A DNA stretch of 64,000 nucleotides, taken from the NCBI GenBank assembly GCA_958450365.1, contig CAUEEP010000855.1, forward strand, positions 94,004-158,003. Reading direction: 5' to 3'. The notes beneath the pieces were generated by a model that was not told where the DNA came from, made no database searches, and saw only the letters and a list, made by a program, of their open reading frames with translations. This document shows, in pieces, positions 32,716-45,838 of this stretch (positions are counted from its first letter, which is position 1; each line of letters starts with the position of its first letter). Position numbers and translations under genes: made by a program. The stretch comes from Mesorhabditis belari. Taxonomy: Eukaryota > Nematoda > Chromadorea > Rhabditida > Rhabditidae.

Positions 32716-35700
32716 TGTTTCTCTTTTGTCGCATATCTCCACTTACTATTGACCGATCGACTTGGGGTTACTTTTAAAATGTAGGTAATGAAATTGTATT
32801 ATAGAAAACTATAACTTGTTCAGTAAACTGTAATATAAAAACATAGAGAAATTTTCGGTCAAAGTTCACCTACTTGTCTGAAAGGGTCAATCCATTTAAA
32901 AGGTCTATAACTCGAGATCTAAGAATTCAATCAACTTCTGCTTACTATCATTGGAATCTACGTTAAATTTCAGTCAAGAAATGTATAATTTATTTTATAG
33001 ACTTACCAAAGGGTCAATCCATTTAAAAGGTCTATAACTCGAGATCTAAGAATTCAATCAACTTCTGCTTACTATCATTGGAATCTACGTTAAATTTCAG
33101 TCAAGAAATGTATAATTTATTTTATAGACTTACCAATAAAATTATGGAGAAAATTAGGGTTAAAGTGAAATGAGTCTCTGACCCCCCTCAGAGATTTCTC
33201 TGACCCCCCTCAGAGAATCTGAGTTGGACTACTCTTCTCTTTTGTCTCATATCTCCACTTACTGTTGACCGATCGACTTCGGGTTGCTTTTAAAATGTAG
33301 GTAATGAAATTGTATTCTAGAAAACTATAACTTGTTCAGTAAACTCTAATATAAAAACATAGAGAAATTTTCGGTCAAAGTTCACCTACTTGTCTGAAAG
33401 GGTCAATCCATTTAAAAGGTCTATAACTCGAGATCTAAGAATTCAATCAACTTCTGCTTACTATCATTGGAATCTACGTTAAATTTCAGTCAAGAAATGT
33501 ATAATTTATTTTATAGACTTACCAATAAAATTATGGAGAAAATTAGGGTTAAAGTGAAATGAGTCTCTGACCCCCCTCAGAGATTTCTCTGACCCCCCTC
33601 AGAGAATCTGAGTTGGACTACTCTTCTCTTTTGTCTCATATCTCCACTTACTGTTGACCGATCGACTTCGGGTTGCTTTTAAAATGTAGGTAATGAAATT
33701 GTATTCTAGAAAACTATAACTTGTTCAGTAAACTGTAATATAAAAACATAGAGAAATTTTCGGTCAAAGTTCACCTACTTGTCTGAAAGGGTCAATCCAT
33801 TTAAAAGGTCTATAACTCAAGATCTAAGAATTCAATCGACTTCTGCTTACTATCATTGGAATCTACGTTAAATTTCAGTCAAGAAATGTATAATTTGTTT
33901 TATAGACTTACCAATAAAATTATGGAGAAAATTAGGGTTAAAGTGAAATGAGTCTCTGACCCCCCTCAGAGAATCTGAGTTGGACTACTCTTCTCTTTTG
34001 TCTCATATCTCCACTTACTATTGACCGATCGACTTGGGGTTGCTTTTAAAATGTAGGTAATGAAATTGTATTCTAGAAAACTATAACTTGTTCAGTAAAC
34101 TGTAATATAAAAACATAGAGAAATTTTCGGTCAAAGTTCACCTACTTGTCTGAAAGGGTCAATCCTTTTAAAAGGTTTATAACTCAAGATCTAAGAATTC
34201 AATCGACTTCTGCTTACTATCATTGGAATCTACGTTAAATTTCAGTCAAGAAATGTATAATTTGTTTTATAGACTTACCAATAAAATTATGGAGAAAATT
34301 AGGGTTAAAGTGAAATGAGTCTCTGACCCCCCTCAGAGATTTCTCTGACCCCCCTCAGAGAATCTGAGTTGGACTACTCTTCTCTTTTGTCTCATATCTC
34401 CACTTACTATTGACCGATCGACTTGGGGTTGCTTTTAAAATGTAGGTAATGAAATTGTATTCTAGAAAACTATAACTTGTTCAGTAAACTGTAATATAAA
34501 AACATAGAGAAATTTTCGGTCAAAGTTCACCTACTTGTCTGAAAGGGTCAATCCTTTTAAAAGGTTTATAACTCAAGATCTAAGAATTCAATTGACTTTT
34601 GCTTACTATCATTGGAATCTACGTTAAATTTCAGTCAAGAAATGTATAATTTGTTTTATAGACTTACCAATAAAATTATGGAGAAAATTAGGGTTAAAGT
34701 GAAATGAGTCTCTGACCCCCCTCAGAGAATCTGAGTTGGACTACTCTTCTCTTTTGTCTCATATCTCCACTTACTATTGACCGATCGACTTGGGGTTGCT
34801 TTTAAAATGTAGGTAATGAAATTGTATTCTAGAAAACTATAACTTGTTCAGTAAACTCTAATATAAAAACATAGAGAAATTTTCGGTCAAAGTTCACCTA
34901 CTTGTCTGAAAGGGTCAATCCATTTAAAAGGTCTATAACTCGAGATCTAAGAATTCAATCCACTTTTGCTTACTGTCATTGGAATCTACGTTAAATTTCA
35001 GTCAAGAAACGTATAATTTGTTTTATAGACTTACCAATAAAATTATGGAGAAAATTAGGGTTAAAGTGAAATGAGTCTCTGACCCCCCTCAGAGAATCTG
35101 AGTTGGACTACTCTTCTCTTTTGTCTCATATCTCCACTTACTGTTGACCGATCGACTTGGGGTTGCTTTTAAAATGTAGGTAATGAAATTGTATTCTAGA
35201 AAACTATAACTTGTTCAGTAAACTGTAATATAAAAACATAGAGAAATTTTCGGTCAAAGTTCACCTACTTGTCTGAAGGGGTCAATCCATTTAAAAGGTC
35301 TATAACTCAAGATCTAAGAATTCAATCAACTTCTGCTTACTATCATTGGAATCTACGTTAAATTTCAGTCAAGAAATGTATAATTTGTTTTATAGACTTA
35401 CCAATAAAATTATGGAGAAAATTAGGGTTAAAGTGAAATGAGTCTCTGACCCCCCTCAGAGAATCTGAGTTGGACTACTCTTCTCTTTTGTCTCATATCT
35501 CCACTTACTATTGACCGATCGACTTGGGGTTGCTTTTAAAATGTAGGTAATGAAATTGTATTCTAGAAAACTATAACTTGTTCAGTAAACTGTAATATAA
35601 AAACATAGAGAAATTTTCGGTCAAAGTTCACCTACTTGTCTGAAAGGGTCAATCCATTTAAAAGGTCTATAACTCAAGATCTAAGAATTCAATCGACTTC

Positions 35701-38700
35701 TGCTTACTATCATTGGAATCTACGTTAAATTTCAGTCAAGAAATGTATAATTTATTTTATAGACTTACCAATAAAATTATGGAGAAAATTAGGGTTAAAG
35801 TGAAATGAGTCTCTGACCCCCTCAGAGATTTCTCTGACCCCCTCAGAGAATCTGAGTTGGACTACTCTTCTCTTTTTGTCTCATATCTCCACTTACCTAT
35901 TGACCGATCGACTTCGGGTTGCTTTTAAAAATGTAGGTAATGAAATTGTATTCTAGAAAACTATAACTTGTTCAGTAAACTCTAATATAAAAACATAGAG
36001 AAATTTTCGGTCAAAAGTTCACCTACTTGTCTGAAAGGGTCAATCCATTTAAAAGGTCTATAACTCAAGATCTAAGAATTCAATCGACTTCTGCTTACTA
36101 TCATTGGAATCTACGTTAAATTTCAGTCAAGAAATGTATAATTTGTTTTATAGACTTACCAATAAAATTATGGAGAAAATTAGGGTTAAAGTGAAATGAG
36201 TCTCTGACCCCCCAGAGATTTCTCTGACCCCCCTCAGAGAATCTGAGTTGGACTACTCTTCTCTTTTTGTCTCATATCTCCACTTACTGTTGACCGATCG
36301 ACTTCGGGTTGCTTTTAAAATGTAGGTAATGAAATTGTATTCTAGAAAACTATAACTTGTTCAGTAAACTGTAATATAAAAACATAGAGAAATTTTCGGT
36401 CAAAGTTCACCTACTTGTCTGAAAGGGTCAATCCATTTAAAAGGTCTATAACTCGAGATCTAAGAATTCAATCAACTTCTGCTTACTATCATTGGAATCT
36501 ACGTTAAATTTCAGTCAAGAAATGTATAATTTATTTTATAGACTTACCAATAAAATTATGGAGAAAATTAGGGTTAAAGTGAAATGAGTCTCTGACCCCC
36601 CTCAGAGAATCTGAGTTGGACTACTCTTCTCTTTTGTCTCATATCTCCACTTACTTGTTGACCGATCGACTTCGAGGTTGCTTTTAAAATGTAGGTAATG
36701 AAATTGTATTCTAGAAAACTATAACTTGTTCAGTAAACTCTAATATAAAAACATAGAGAAATTTTCGGTCAAAGTTCACCTACTTGTCTGAAAGGGTCAA
36801 TCCATTTAAAAGGTCTATAACTCCGAGATCTAAGAATTCAATCGACTTCTGCTTACTATCATTGGAATCTACGTTAAATTTCAGTCAAGAAATGTATAAT
36901 TTATTTTATAGACTTACCAATAAAATTATGGAGAAAATTAGGGTTAAAGTGAAATGAGTCTCTGACCCCCCTCAGAGATTTCTCTGACCCCCCTCAGAGA
37001 ATCTGAGTTGGACTACTCTTCTCTTTTGTCTCATATCTCCACTTACTGTTGACCGATCGACTTCGGGTTGCTTTTAAAATGTAGGTAATGAAATTGTATT
37101 CTAGAAAACTATAACTTGTTCAGTAAACTCTAATATAAAAACATAGAGAAATTTTCGGTCAAAGTTCACCTACTTGTCTGAAAGGGTCAATCCATTTAAA
37201 AGGTCTATAACTCGAGATCTAAGAATTCAATCAACTTCTGCTTACTATCATTGGAATCTACGTTAAAATTTCAGTCAAGAAATGTATAATTTATTTTATA
37301 GACTTACCAATAAAATTATGGAGAAAATTAGGGTTAAAAGTGAAATGAGTCTCTGACCCCCTCAGAGATTTCTCTGACCCCCTCAGAGAATCTGAGTTGG
37401 ACTACTCTTCTCTTTTGTCTCATATCTCCACTTACTGTTGACCGATCGACTTCGGGTTGCTTTTAAAATGTAGGTAATGAAATTGTATTCTAGAAAACTA
37501 TAACTTGTTCAGTAAACTCTAATATAAAAACATAGAGAAATTTTCGGTCAAAGTTCACCTACTTGTCTGAAAGGGTCAATCCATTTAAAAGGTCTATAAC
37601 TCGAGATCTAAGAATTCAATCAACTTCTGCTTACTATCATTGGAATCTACGTTAAATTTCAGTCAAGAAATGTATAATTTATTTTATAGACTTACCAATA
37701 AAATTATGGAGAAAATTAGGGTTAAAGTGAAATGAGTCTCTGACCCCCTCAGAGATTTCTCTGACCCCCTCAGAGAATCTGAGTTGGACTACTCTTCTCT
37801 TTTGTCTCATATCTCCACTTACTGTTGACCGATCAACTTCGGGTTGCTTAAAATGTAGGTAATGAAATTGTATTCTAGAAAACTATAACTGGCCCAGTAA
37901 TCCTAATATAAAAACATAGAGAAATTTTCGGTCAAAGTTCACCTACTTGTCTGAAAGGGTCAATCCATTTAAAAGGTCTATAACTCCGAGATCTAAGAAT
38001 TCCAATCAACTCTGCTCACTATCTTCGGAATCTACGTTAAATTTCAGTCAAGAAATGTATAATGTTTTTATAGACTTACCAATAAAATTATGGAGAAAAT
38101 TAGGGTTAAAGTGAAATGAGTCTCTGACCCCCCTCAGAGATTTCTCTGACCCCCCTCAGAGAATCTGAGTTGGACTACTCTTCTCTTTTGTTTCATATCT
38201 CCACTTACTGTTGACCGATCGACTTCGGGTTGCTTTTAAAATGTAGGTAATGAAATTGTATTCTAGAAAACTATAACTTGTTCAGTAAACAAAAATATAA
38301 AAACATAGAGAAATTTTCGGACAAGTTCACCTACTTGTCTGAAAGGGTCAATCCATTTAAAAGGTCTATAACTCGAGATCTAGAATTCATCCAACACCTT
38401 ACTGTCATTGGAATCTACGTTAAATTTCAAGTCAAAAGAAACGTATAATTTGTTTTATAGACTTACCAATAAAATTATGGAGAAAATTAGGGGTTAAAGT
38501 GAAATGAGTCTCTGACCCCCCTCGAGATTTCTCTGACCCCCCTCAGAGAATCTGGGTTGGACTACTCTTCTCTTTTGTCTCATATCTCCACTTACTGTTG
38601 ACCGATCGACTTCGGGTTGCTTTTAAAATGTAGGTAATGAAATTGTATTCTAGAAAACTATAACTTGTTCAGTAAACCTAATATAAAAACATAGAGAAAT

Positions 38701-41700
38701 TTTCGGTCAAAGTTCACCTACTTGTCTGAAAGGGTCAATCCATTTAAAAGGTCTATAACTCGAGATCTAAGAATTCAATCCACTTTTGCTTACTGTCATT
38801 GGAATCTACGTTAAATTTCAGTCAAGAAACGTATAAATTGTTTTATAGACTTACCAATAAAATTATGAGAAAAATTGGGGTTAAAGTGAAATGAGTCTCT
38901 GACCCCCCTCAGAGATTTCTCTGACCCCCCCCTCAGGGAATCTGGAGTTGGACTACTCTTCTCTTTTGTCTCATATCTCCACTTACTGTTGACCGATCGA
39001 CTTCGGGTTGCTTTTTAAAATGTAGGTAATGAAATTGTATTCCTAGAAAACTATAACTTGTTCAGTAAACTGTAATATAAAAACATAGAGAAATTTTCGG
39101 TCAAAGTTCACCTACTTGTCTGAAAGGGTCAATCCATTTAAAAGGTCTATAACTCGAGATCTAAGAATTCAATCCACTTTTGCTTACTGTCATTGGAATC
39201 TACGTTAAATTTCAGTCAAGAAACGTATAATTTGTTTTATAGACTTACCAATAAAATTATGGAGAAAATTAGGGTTAAAGTGAAATGAGTCTCTGACCCC
39301 CCTCAGAGATTTCTCTGACCCCCCTCAGAGAATCTGAGTTGGACTACTCTTCTCTTTTGTCTCATATCTCCACTTACTGTTGACCGATCGACTTCGGGTT
39401 GCTTTTAAAATGTAGGTAATGAAATTGTATTCTAGAAAACTATAACTTGTTCAGTAAACTGTAATATAAAAACATAGAGAAATTTTCGGTCAAAGTTCAC
39501 CTACTTGTCTGAAAGGGTCAATCCATTTAAAAGGTCTATAACTCGAGATCTAAGAATTCAATCAACTTCTGCTTACTATCATTGGAATCTACGTTAAATT
39601 TCAGTCAAGAAATGTATAATTTATTTTATAGACTTGACCAATAAAATTATGGAGAAAATTAGGGTTAAAGTGAAATGAGTCTCTGACCCCCCTCAGAGAT
39701 TTCTCTGACCCCCCTCAGAGAATCTGAGTTGGACTACTCTTCTCTTTTGTCTCATATCTCCACTTACCACTTGTTGACCGATCGACTTCGGGTTGCTTTT
39801 AAAATGTAGGTAATGAAATTGTATTCTAGAAAACTATAACTTGTTCAGTAAACTCTAATATAAAAACATAGAGAAATTTTCGGTCAAAGTTCACCTACTT
39901 GTCTGAAAAGGTCAATCCATTTAAAAGGTTTATAACTGAAGAGCTAAGAATTCAATCGACTTCTGCTTACTATCATTAGAATCTACGTTAAATTTCAGTC
40001 AAGAAATGTATAATTTATTTTATAGACTTCCAATAAAATTATGGAGAAAATTAGGGTTAAAGTGAAATGAGTCTCTGACCCCCTCAGAGATTTCTCTGAC
40101 CCCCTCAGAGAATCTGAGTTGGACTACTCTTCTCTTTTGTTTCCTATCTCCACTTACTGTTGACCGATCGACTTCGGGTTGCTTTTTAAAATGTAGGTAA
40201 TGAAATTGTATTCCAGAAAACTATAACTTGTTCAGTAAACTGTAATATAAAAACATAGAGAAATTTTTCGGTCCAAAAGTTCACCTACTTGTCTGAAAGG
40301 GTCAATCCATTTAAAAGGTCTATAACTCGAGATCTAAGAATTCAATCAACTTCTGCTTACTATCATTGGAATCTACGTTAAATTTCAGTCAAGAAGTATA
40401 ATTTATTTTATAGACTTCACCAATAAAATTATGGAGAAAATTAGGGAGGGATGGGTCTCTGACCCTCAGAGACCACCCCAAGAACAGGACACCCTTCCAT
40501 TCCACTACCACTGACCGACGCGGGGCTAAAATGAGGAAGAAAATTAGATAAACTTCAGAAAAAAAAAAGAAGCACCACGGAAGGACCAAAAGGAAGAGAG
40601 TAGACCAAATAGAACAAATTCAGAAGAAAGAAATTATAAGACACCAAAAAATAGGGGGAGGAAGGAGCCCTGACCCCTCAGGGATTCTCTGCCCCCTCAG
40701 AGAATCTGAGTTGGACTACTCTTCTCTTTGTCATCTCCACTTACTGTTGACCGATCGACTTCGGGTTGCTTTTAAAAATGTAGGTAATGAAATTGTATTC
40801 TAGAAAACTATAACTTGTTCAGTAAACTGTAATATAAAACATAGAGAAATTTTCGGTCAAAGTTACCTACTTGTCTGAAAAGGTCAATCCATTTAAAAGG
40901 TTATAACTCAAGATTAAGAATTCAATCGACTTCGCTACTATCATTGGAATCTACGTTAAATTTCAGTCAAGAAATGTATAATTTATTTTATAGACTTACC
41001 AATAAAATTATGGAGAAAATTAGGGTTAAAGTGAAATGAGTCTCTGACCCCCCTCAGAGATTTCTCTGACCCCCTCAGAGAATCTGAGTTGGACTACTCT
41101 TCTCTTTTGTCTCATATCTCCACTTACTGTTGACCGATCGACTTCGGGTTGCTTTTAAAATGTAGGTAATGAAATTGTATTCTAGAAAACTATAACTTGT
41201 TCAGTAAACTGTAATATAAAAACATAGAGAAATTTTCGGTCAAAGTTCACCTACTTGTCTGAAAAGGTCAATCCATTTAAAAGGTTTATAACTGAAGAGC
41301 TAAGAATTCAATCGACTTCTGCTTACTATCATTAGAATCTACGTTAAATTTCAGTCAAGAAATGTATAATTTATTTTATAGACTTACCAATAAAATTATG
41401 GAGAAAATTAGGGTTAAAGTGAAATGAGTCTCTGACCCCCCTCAGAGATTTCTCTGACCCCCCTCAGAGAATCTGAGTTGGACTACTCTTCTCTTTTGTT
41501 TCATATCTCCACTTACTGTTGACCGATCGACTTCGGGTTGCTTTTAAAATGTAGGTAATGAAATTGTATTCTAGAAAACTATAACTTGTTCAGTAAACTG
41601 TAATATAAAAACATAGAGAAATTTTTGGTCAAAGTTCACCTACTTGTCTGAAAGGGTCAATCCATTTAAAAGGTCTATAACTCAAGATCTAAGAATTCAA

Positions 41701-42690
41701 TCAACTTCTGCTTACTATCATTGGAATCTACGTTAAATTTCAGTCAAGAAATGTATAATTTATTTTATAGACTTACCAATAAAATTATGGAGAAAATTAG
41801 GGTTAAAGTGAAATGAGTCTCTGACCCCCCTCAGAGATTTCTCTGACCCCCCTCAGAGAATCTGAGTTGGACTACTCTTCTCTTTTGTCTCATATCTCCA
41901 CTTACTGTTGACCGATCGACTTCGGGTTGCTTTTAAAATGTAGGTAATGAAATTGTATTCTAGAAAACTATAACTTGTTCAGTAAACTGTAATATAAAAA
42001 CATAGAGAAATTTTCGGTCAAAGTTCACCTACTTGTCTGAAAGGGTCAATCCATTTAAAAGGTTTATAACTGAAGAGCTAAGAATTCAATCGACTTCTGC
42101 TTACTATCATTGGAATCTACGTTAAATTTCAGTCAAGAAATGTATAATTTATTTTATAGACTTACCAATAAAATTATGGAGAAAATTAGGGTTAAAGTGA
42201 AATGAGTCTCTGACCCCCTCAGAGATTTCTCTGACCCCCCCTCAGAGAATCTGAGTTGGACTACTCTTCTCTTTTGTCTCATATCTCCACTTACTGTTGA
42301 CCGATCGACTTCGGGTTGCTTTTAAAATGTAGGTAATGAAATTGTATTCTAGAAAACTATAACTTGTTCAGTAAACTGTAATATAAAAACATAGAGAAAT
42401 TTTCGGTCAAAGTTCACCTACTTGTCTGAAAAGGTCAATCCATTTAAAAGGTTTATAACTGAAGAGCTAAGAATTCAATCGACTTCTGCTTACTATCATT
42501 AGAATCTACGTTAAATTTCAGTCAAGAAATGTATAATTTGTTTTATAGACTTACCAATAAAATTATGGAGAAAATTAGGGTTAAAGTGAAATGAGTCTCT
42601 GACCCCCCTCAGAGATTTCTCTGACCCCCCTCAGAGAATCTGAGTTGGACTACTCTTCTCTTTTGTCTCATATCTCCACTTACTGTGTAG
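32716..42690 (+). repeat. Satellite array, about 26 units of about 385 bases with TCTCTGACCCCCCTCAGAGA core
   Basis: Plus-oriented tandem array. Each unit runs CTCTTCTCTTTTGTCTCATA, then TCTCCACTTACTGTTGACC, GAAATTGTATTCTAGAAAAC, GTCAAAGTTCACCTACTTG, ATAACTCGAGATCTAAGAAT and ACCAATAAAATTATGGAGAA, then a core with one or two copies of the hairpin TCTCTGA-CCCCCC-TCAGAGA. The first unit has a partial internal duplication (32888-33120). Units at about 37840-38460 and 40440-40700 are corrupted. The array ends mid-unit at about 42687. Confidence 0.97.
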
Positions 42691-42754
42691 TAAATCCTCG
42701 TTAACAAATAAATTTCGATCGTAAACTATTAAGACTACTCGTACTACTAAAGAT

Positions 42755-43090
42755 TTTCTAGATTTTCTAGAATTGTAGATTTTTTAGATCCTACCCAAAA
42801 ACTCGAAGAAGAATGTAGATAAGGCCATTTGAGCGGGTCAATGTTTTGAAGGTAATAAAATGGGATTGTGTTTGGAGTGATCTGCTGTGAATGGCGTTGA
42901 AAAGGGTTGTTTGGAGATGAAATGATGTTTCCTTTCAAGGGTTTGAAAGTCTTGGCATCGGTATCAATGTAAACCATTGACAAGTCAGGCAATGTCAAGT
43001 TTGACATCTTAAAACCAGGAATTGGTGTCAAGGCAAGAATCGAAACTATCGCAAAAAAATAAAACTTTTATGTTTGAAATACAAGGCACA
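42755..43090 (-). repeat. Dispersed repeat R1, diverged inverted copy
   Basis: Contains the reverse complements of the CAAAACAACCCTTTT, ATTCACAGCAGA and CCAAGAATC segments of R1, ending ATAAAACTTTTATGTTTGAA. The open frame across it on the minus strand is not conserved in other copies. Confidence 0.6.
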
Positions 43091-43456
43091 GAGTACTCGA
43101 TTCGAAGCTCGACTTGGATAACTTTATAAGAGGTCCACATAAGGTTCACTTCCAATGCATACTTTGAAAAAACCAAAAAAGGTTTTCAAAAGCCATTTTC
43201 TTTTGCTTCAAAATCTACCTTTCTAATCAATTTTTTAATCAATCAAATAATCAATCAAAACAGCCCTTTTTCTTTGCACGCAAAATAATTTCTTTAAAAA
43301 CTAATAAACTTTCTTTAAAATCAAGCAAAATCTAACATTTTCTTTTCTAAAAACTTTTCAAACAGCAATTTTTATACGTTGAAATCTGAAATTCTCCTTT
43401 TATTGCAACTTGAGGCAAAAATCCCTTTAATGTTACTCAAACCGACCGACCAGCGG

Positions 43457-44205
43457 CTCGTATCCATAGAAAATGCCGCGCACGAGCGGTGGCGGAGCCT
43501 ATCCGAGTACTTGGCCGGGGTGTAGTCGGGCAACGGTGCCCAAACGCCGCGACACTTTTGATACCAACTAAAAAATATTTTGAGCTGGAACTAGAGCTAG
43601 GATTAGAGCTAGAGTTCGCCAAGAAAAGCTAGATTCGTTGAAACTTGCTTTTCCCAAAAACTATCGATTACAGTATTTGAATTGGATTGTCAATATGGAT
43701 AAAAGTAGAGCCACGTCGTTTGCTATCCTGCGTAAGTTCCCGTCTATTACACCGTCATCTATGCAAATTGTGGCCAGATGGGCGAGCGGTTAGGAGTCTT
43801 GTCTCTTCAGCGTAAGGTGGAGGGTTCAATCACGCTGGCCAGATAAAGATGTGTCAAGCAGAAGGTGGTCGAAAAGATTTCAATAAAAATTAGTTCATAT
43901 TTGGGCATGCCATGGCAATAGGATGGACAATGTTTGATGTTCCCTTGATTTTCATCAAAAAGTTATTTATAATTTCATCGTAGCCCTTTTGGAAGCGAAG
44001 ATGTCTCAACATTAATTCTGGAGGCCCTTTTTTCTATATCGGGTCCAAAAAAGGGAACGACTCTGATTTTTATTTTTAGTGGTTTTATTTTAGGCTTAAA
44101 ATAAAATGTAGGCGATGGTGGAATTATTTTAAGCATTTGCGTTCAACAACATTAATTCTCGAGGATCTTTTTCCTTATATCTGTTCTACAAGAACTCGCT
44201 GCCTA
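43457..44205 (+). repeat. Large inverted repeat, left arm
   Basis: Closely matches the reverse complement of 47389-48105. Shared landmarks: GGGCAACGGTGCCCAAACGC, a tRNA-like sequence, GGGTCCAAAAAAGGGAACGA and CAACAACATTAATTCTCGAG. The outer edges diverge within the GC-rich part near 43480-43520. The spacer between arms is about 3.2 kb. The arm includes a possible exon, MDKSRATSFAIL, at 43695-43731 before GTAAGT. Confidence 0.9.
43771..43841 (+). tRNA. tRNA-like sequence, copy 1
   Basis: A 71-base element whose ends TGGCCAG and CTGGCCA form a perfect 7-bp acceptor-type stem. It has an A-box-like GGGCGAGCGGTTAGGAG and a B-box-like GGGTTCAATCAC. A CTTGT/GTAAG stem encloses TCTTCAG, but no normal T stem forms. 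Identical copies lie at 47744-47814 and 49465-49535. It could be an unusual tRNA, a tRNA-derived repeat or a pseudo-tRNA. Confidence 0.45.
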
Positions 44206-44238
44206 CCTGTGTTGTAGCCCCGCCTACCTGTGTTGTAG
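44206..44238. repeat. Short direct repeat GCCTACCTGTGTTGTAG
   Basis: Two copies (one starting about 44203, the other about 44222) directly upstream of the secreted-protein gene, at the inner edge of the inverted-repeat arm. Confidence 0.85.
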
Positions 44239-44290
44239 ATTGCATAAAAGCGCCAGATTCCGTATGCGTCTCCACAAGCTTCATTCCGAA

Positions 44291-44924
44291 ATGCTAGCTA
44301 GATTCGGTGTTTTCCTCCTATTCTCTACGGCTACGGCATCCGTATGGACGTTTCAAGTAGGTCCAAAGGTTTTTAAAAATTCAGAGTTTCAGGTCGACGT
44401 CACTCCAACATGCGCAAACGGGGCTTATCCGCCAAATCCAGTAAAATTTTATTAAATTCTGTCATAAGAAATTCTGATCATCTTATAATTTTTAACAGCC
44501 CTACATCGTCCTCGGCAAGTCCAATTGGTGGCACGATAAGGCTCTAGATACGGTTTATTGCCGCAGTGGGTCTCGTTTTATTTGCTAGCAGTTCATATTT
44601 TAGCGAGCTGCACTCTGAAGACTCAGGAAATCGGTTCGGATGATAAACTCTATCTTAAAGTCGATGCCCAGTGTGGAGAGTCGGTAAGTCGCTTTGAAAA
44701 TTCAATGAAATGCTAATTTTCAGGCAGAGCACTGGCATTGCTATTACTTTAATGCTTTGCCTGCAACTACGAATTACTACAACAAAGTGAAACTAAGTCT
44801 GGGTGGGCCACTCCAGGATCAAGAATCGAGCAATCTGTAAGCGCTTTCTTTTTATAACCACAATTTTTTTAGCCAGTTTGCTGAGATCACTGATTGTCGC
44901 TCGGCAAACCCCGCGAGGATTTAA
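44291..44924 (+). CDS. Secreted six-cysteine protein, 141 aa, unassigned
   Basis: Exons 44291-44356, 44393-44440, 44499-44565, 44604-44683, 44724-44836, 44873-44924. All five introns have GT/AG ends, keep phase and are about 35-60 bases. The protein starts MLARFGVFLLFSTATAS, a clear signal peptide, so it is predicted to be secreted. The mature part has six cysteines (PTCANG, VYCRTSC, AQCGES, HWHCYY, TDCRS), possibly three disulfides, and many aromatic residues. An in-frame ATG 17 codons upstream (44240) would add a basic extension; the inner ATG is preferred because it directly precedes the hydrophobic core. AATAAA lies at about 44961. It stands between the arms of the large inverted repeat. 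I recognise no family; size and signal recall nematode small secreted proteins. Confidence 0.65.
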
Positions 44925-44969
44925 TTGATAAATTGATCAAAAATTGCTTTTTGTAACTAAAAATAAATT

Positions 44970-45838
44970 TATTTGCTTAAGTTCGCCTGAGACTCATAGA
45001 CTTTACGCTTTAATTTTCACCCAAGAAGAATCAGCAAGAATTCTTGGAAAATACGATAAAAATACAATGACATTCGTGAGGTTTGCAAGTTGAAAGAAAA
45101 TAAAGAACCCAAAGTGTTTTGTGCAGAAAAAGAGCCAAGAAACGAAAGAAACACGTCCTAAATAAACTTTTTGGGGAATTTTTTACTTCAATCAACCTTT
45201 TTACCTTTTAATCTTCTCTGCTCCTTCGCTTTTCGGGGAAAATCAAGAGAATCAAAGGCCATCGAAGCGATCGAGATACACGTTAACAGCTTCCTGAAAA
45301 CTAGATCTGAATCAGCATGATCTGAATCAGATATTAAGATAGTCAGCTCATTGACTATCGTAATCCAAGTTTGACTTTCAAACCGTAATCTTAAAGCATT
45401 CCTCGACTACTTTTCGGCAAGCCAGAACAGAATCTTTTTGCAAATCTTTTTGATTTATAAAGTATGAAAGCACAATAAGTTTCTTGCAGTAATCCCTGCA
45501 TTTTACAAAAATTACTTTAGTTTTGGCTTTACCTTTGCTATATATTATACTGTATGATATTCTGACACTTTTGTCTTTTGATTTTCACAAAATTGGTTAA
45601 TACAAGCAACCGCTAAAACTTTTGCCAGGATTTTTGATCTGAAATTTCTGATTCTGCAGACTCCTGGCCCAATAAAGGATAGAAGGAAAGTGACCTGATA
45701 AAGGGAATTGCAACGTTTTTGGCATTTCTTGAAGGTTGACAAGAGTCATCATCGACATCATACTCGTCAAAGCGATGCCCAACCAAAAGTTCTTTTTGAA
45801 ATTTTAAAGAAATGACTTTCGAGAATTGCATCTTTTAG
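44970..45838. other. No recognisable gene
   Basis: AT-rich. Overlapping minus-strand open frames at 45545-45831 have no family resemblance or splice support. Confidence 0.35.

Noticed and set aside
30928..32777. Long open frames rich in YHKVCST or VLQTLWYCKL, up to 268 codons
   Set aside because: Translations of the GTACTGCAAACTT repeat in various frames. No start context, no splice pattern, no codon-level conservation.
32716..42690. CRISPR-like array (regular repeats with short variable parts)
   Set aside because: Units are about 385 bases with invariant cores, in a spliced eukaryotic genome. There are no unique spacers and no cas genes.
43437..43622. Minus-strand frame MANSSSNPSSSSSSKYFLVG...
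   Set aside because: It lies in the inverted-repeat arm and diverges in the partner arm with frame changes. The Ser run comes from a CTAGAGCTAG-type simple repeat.
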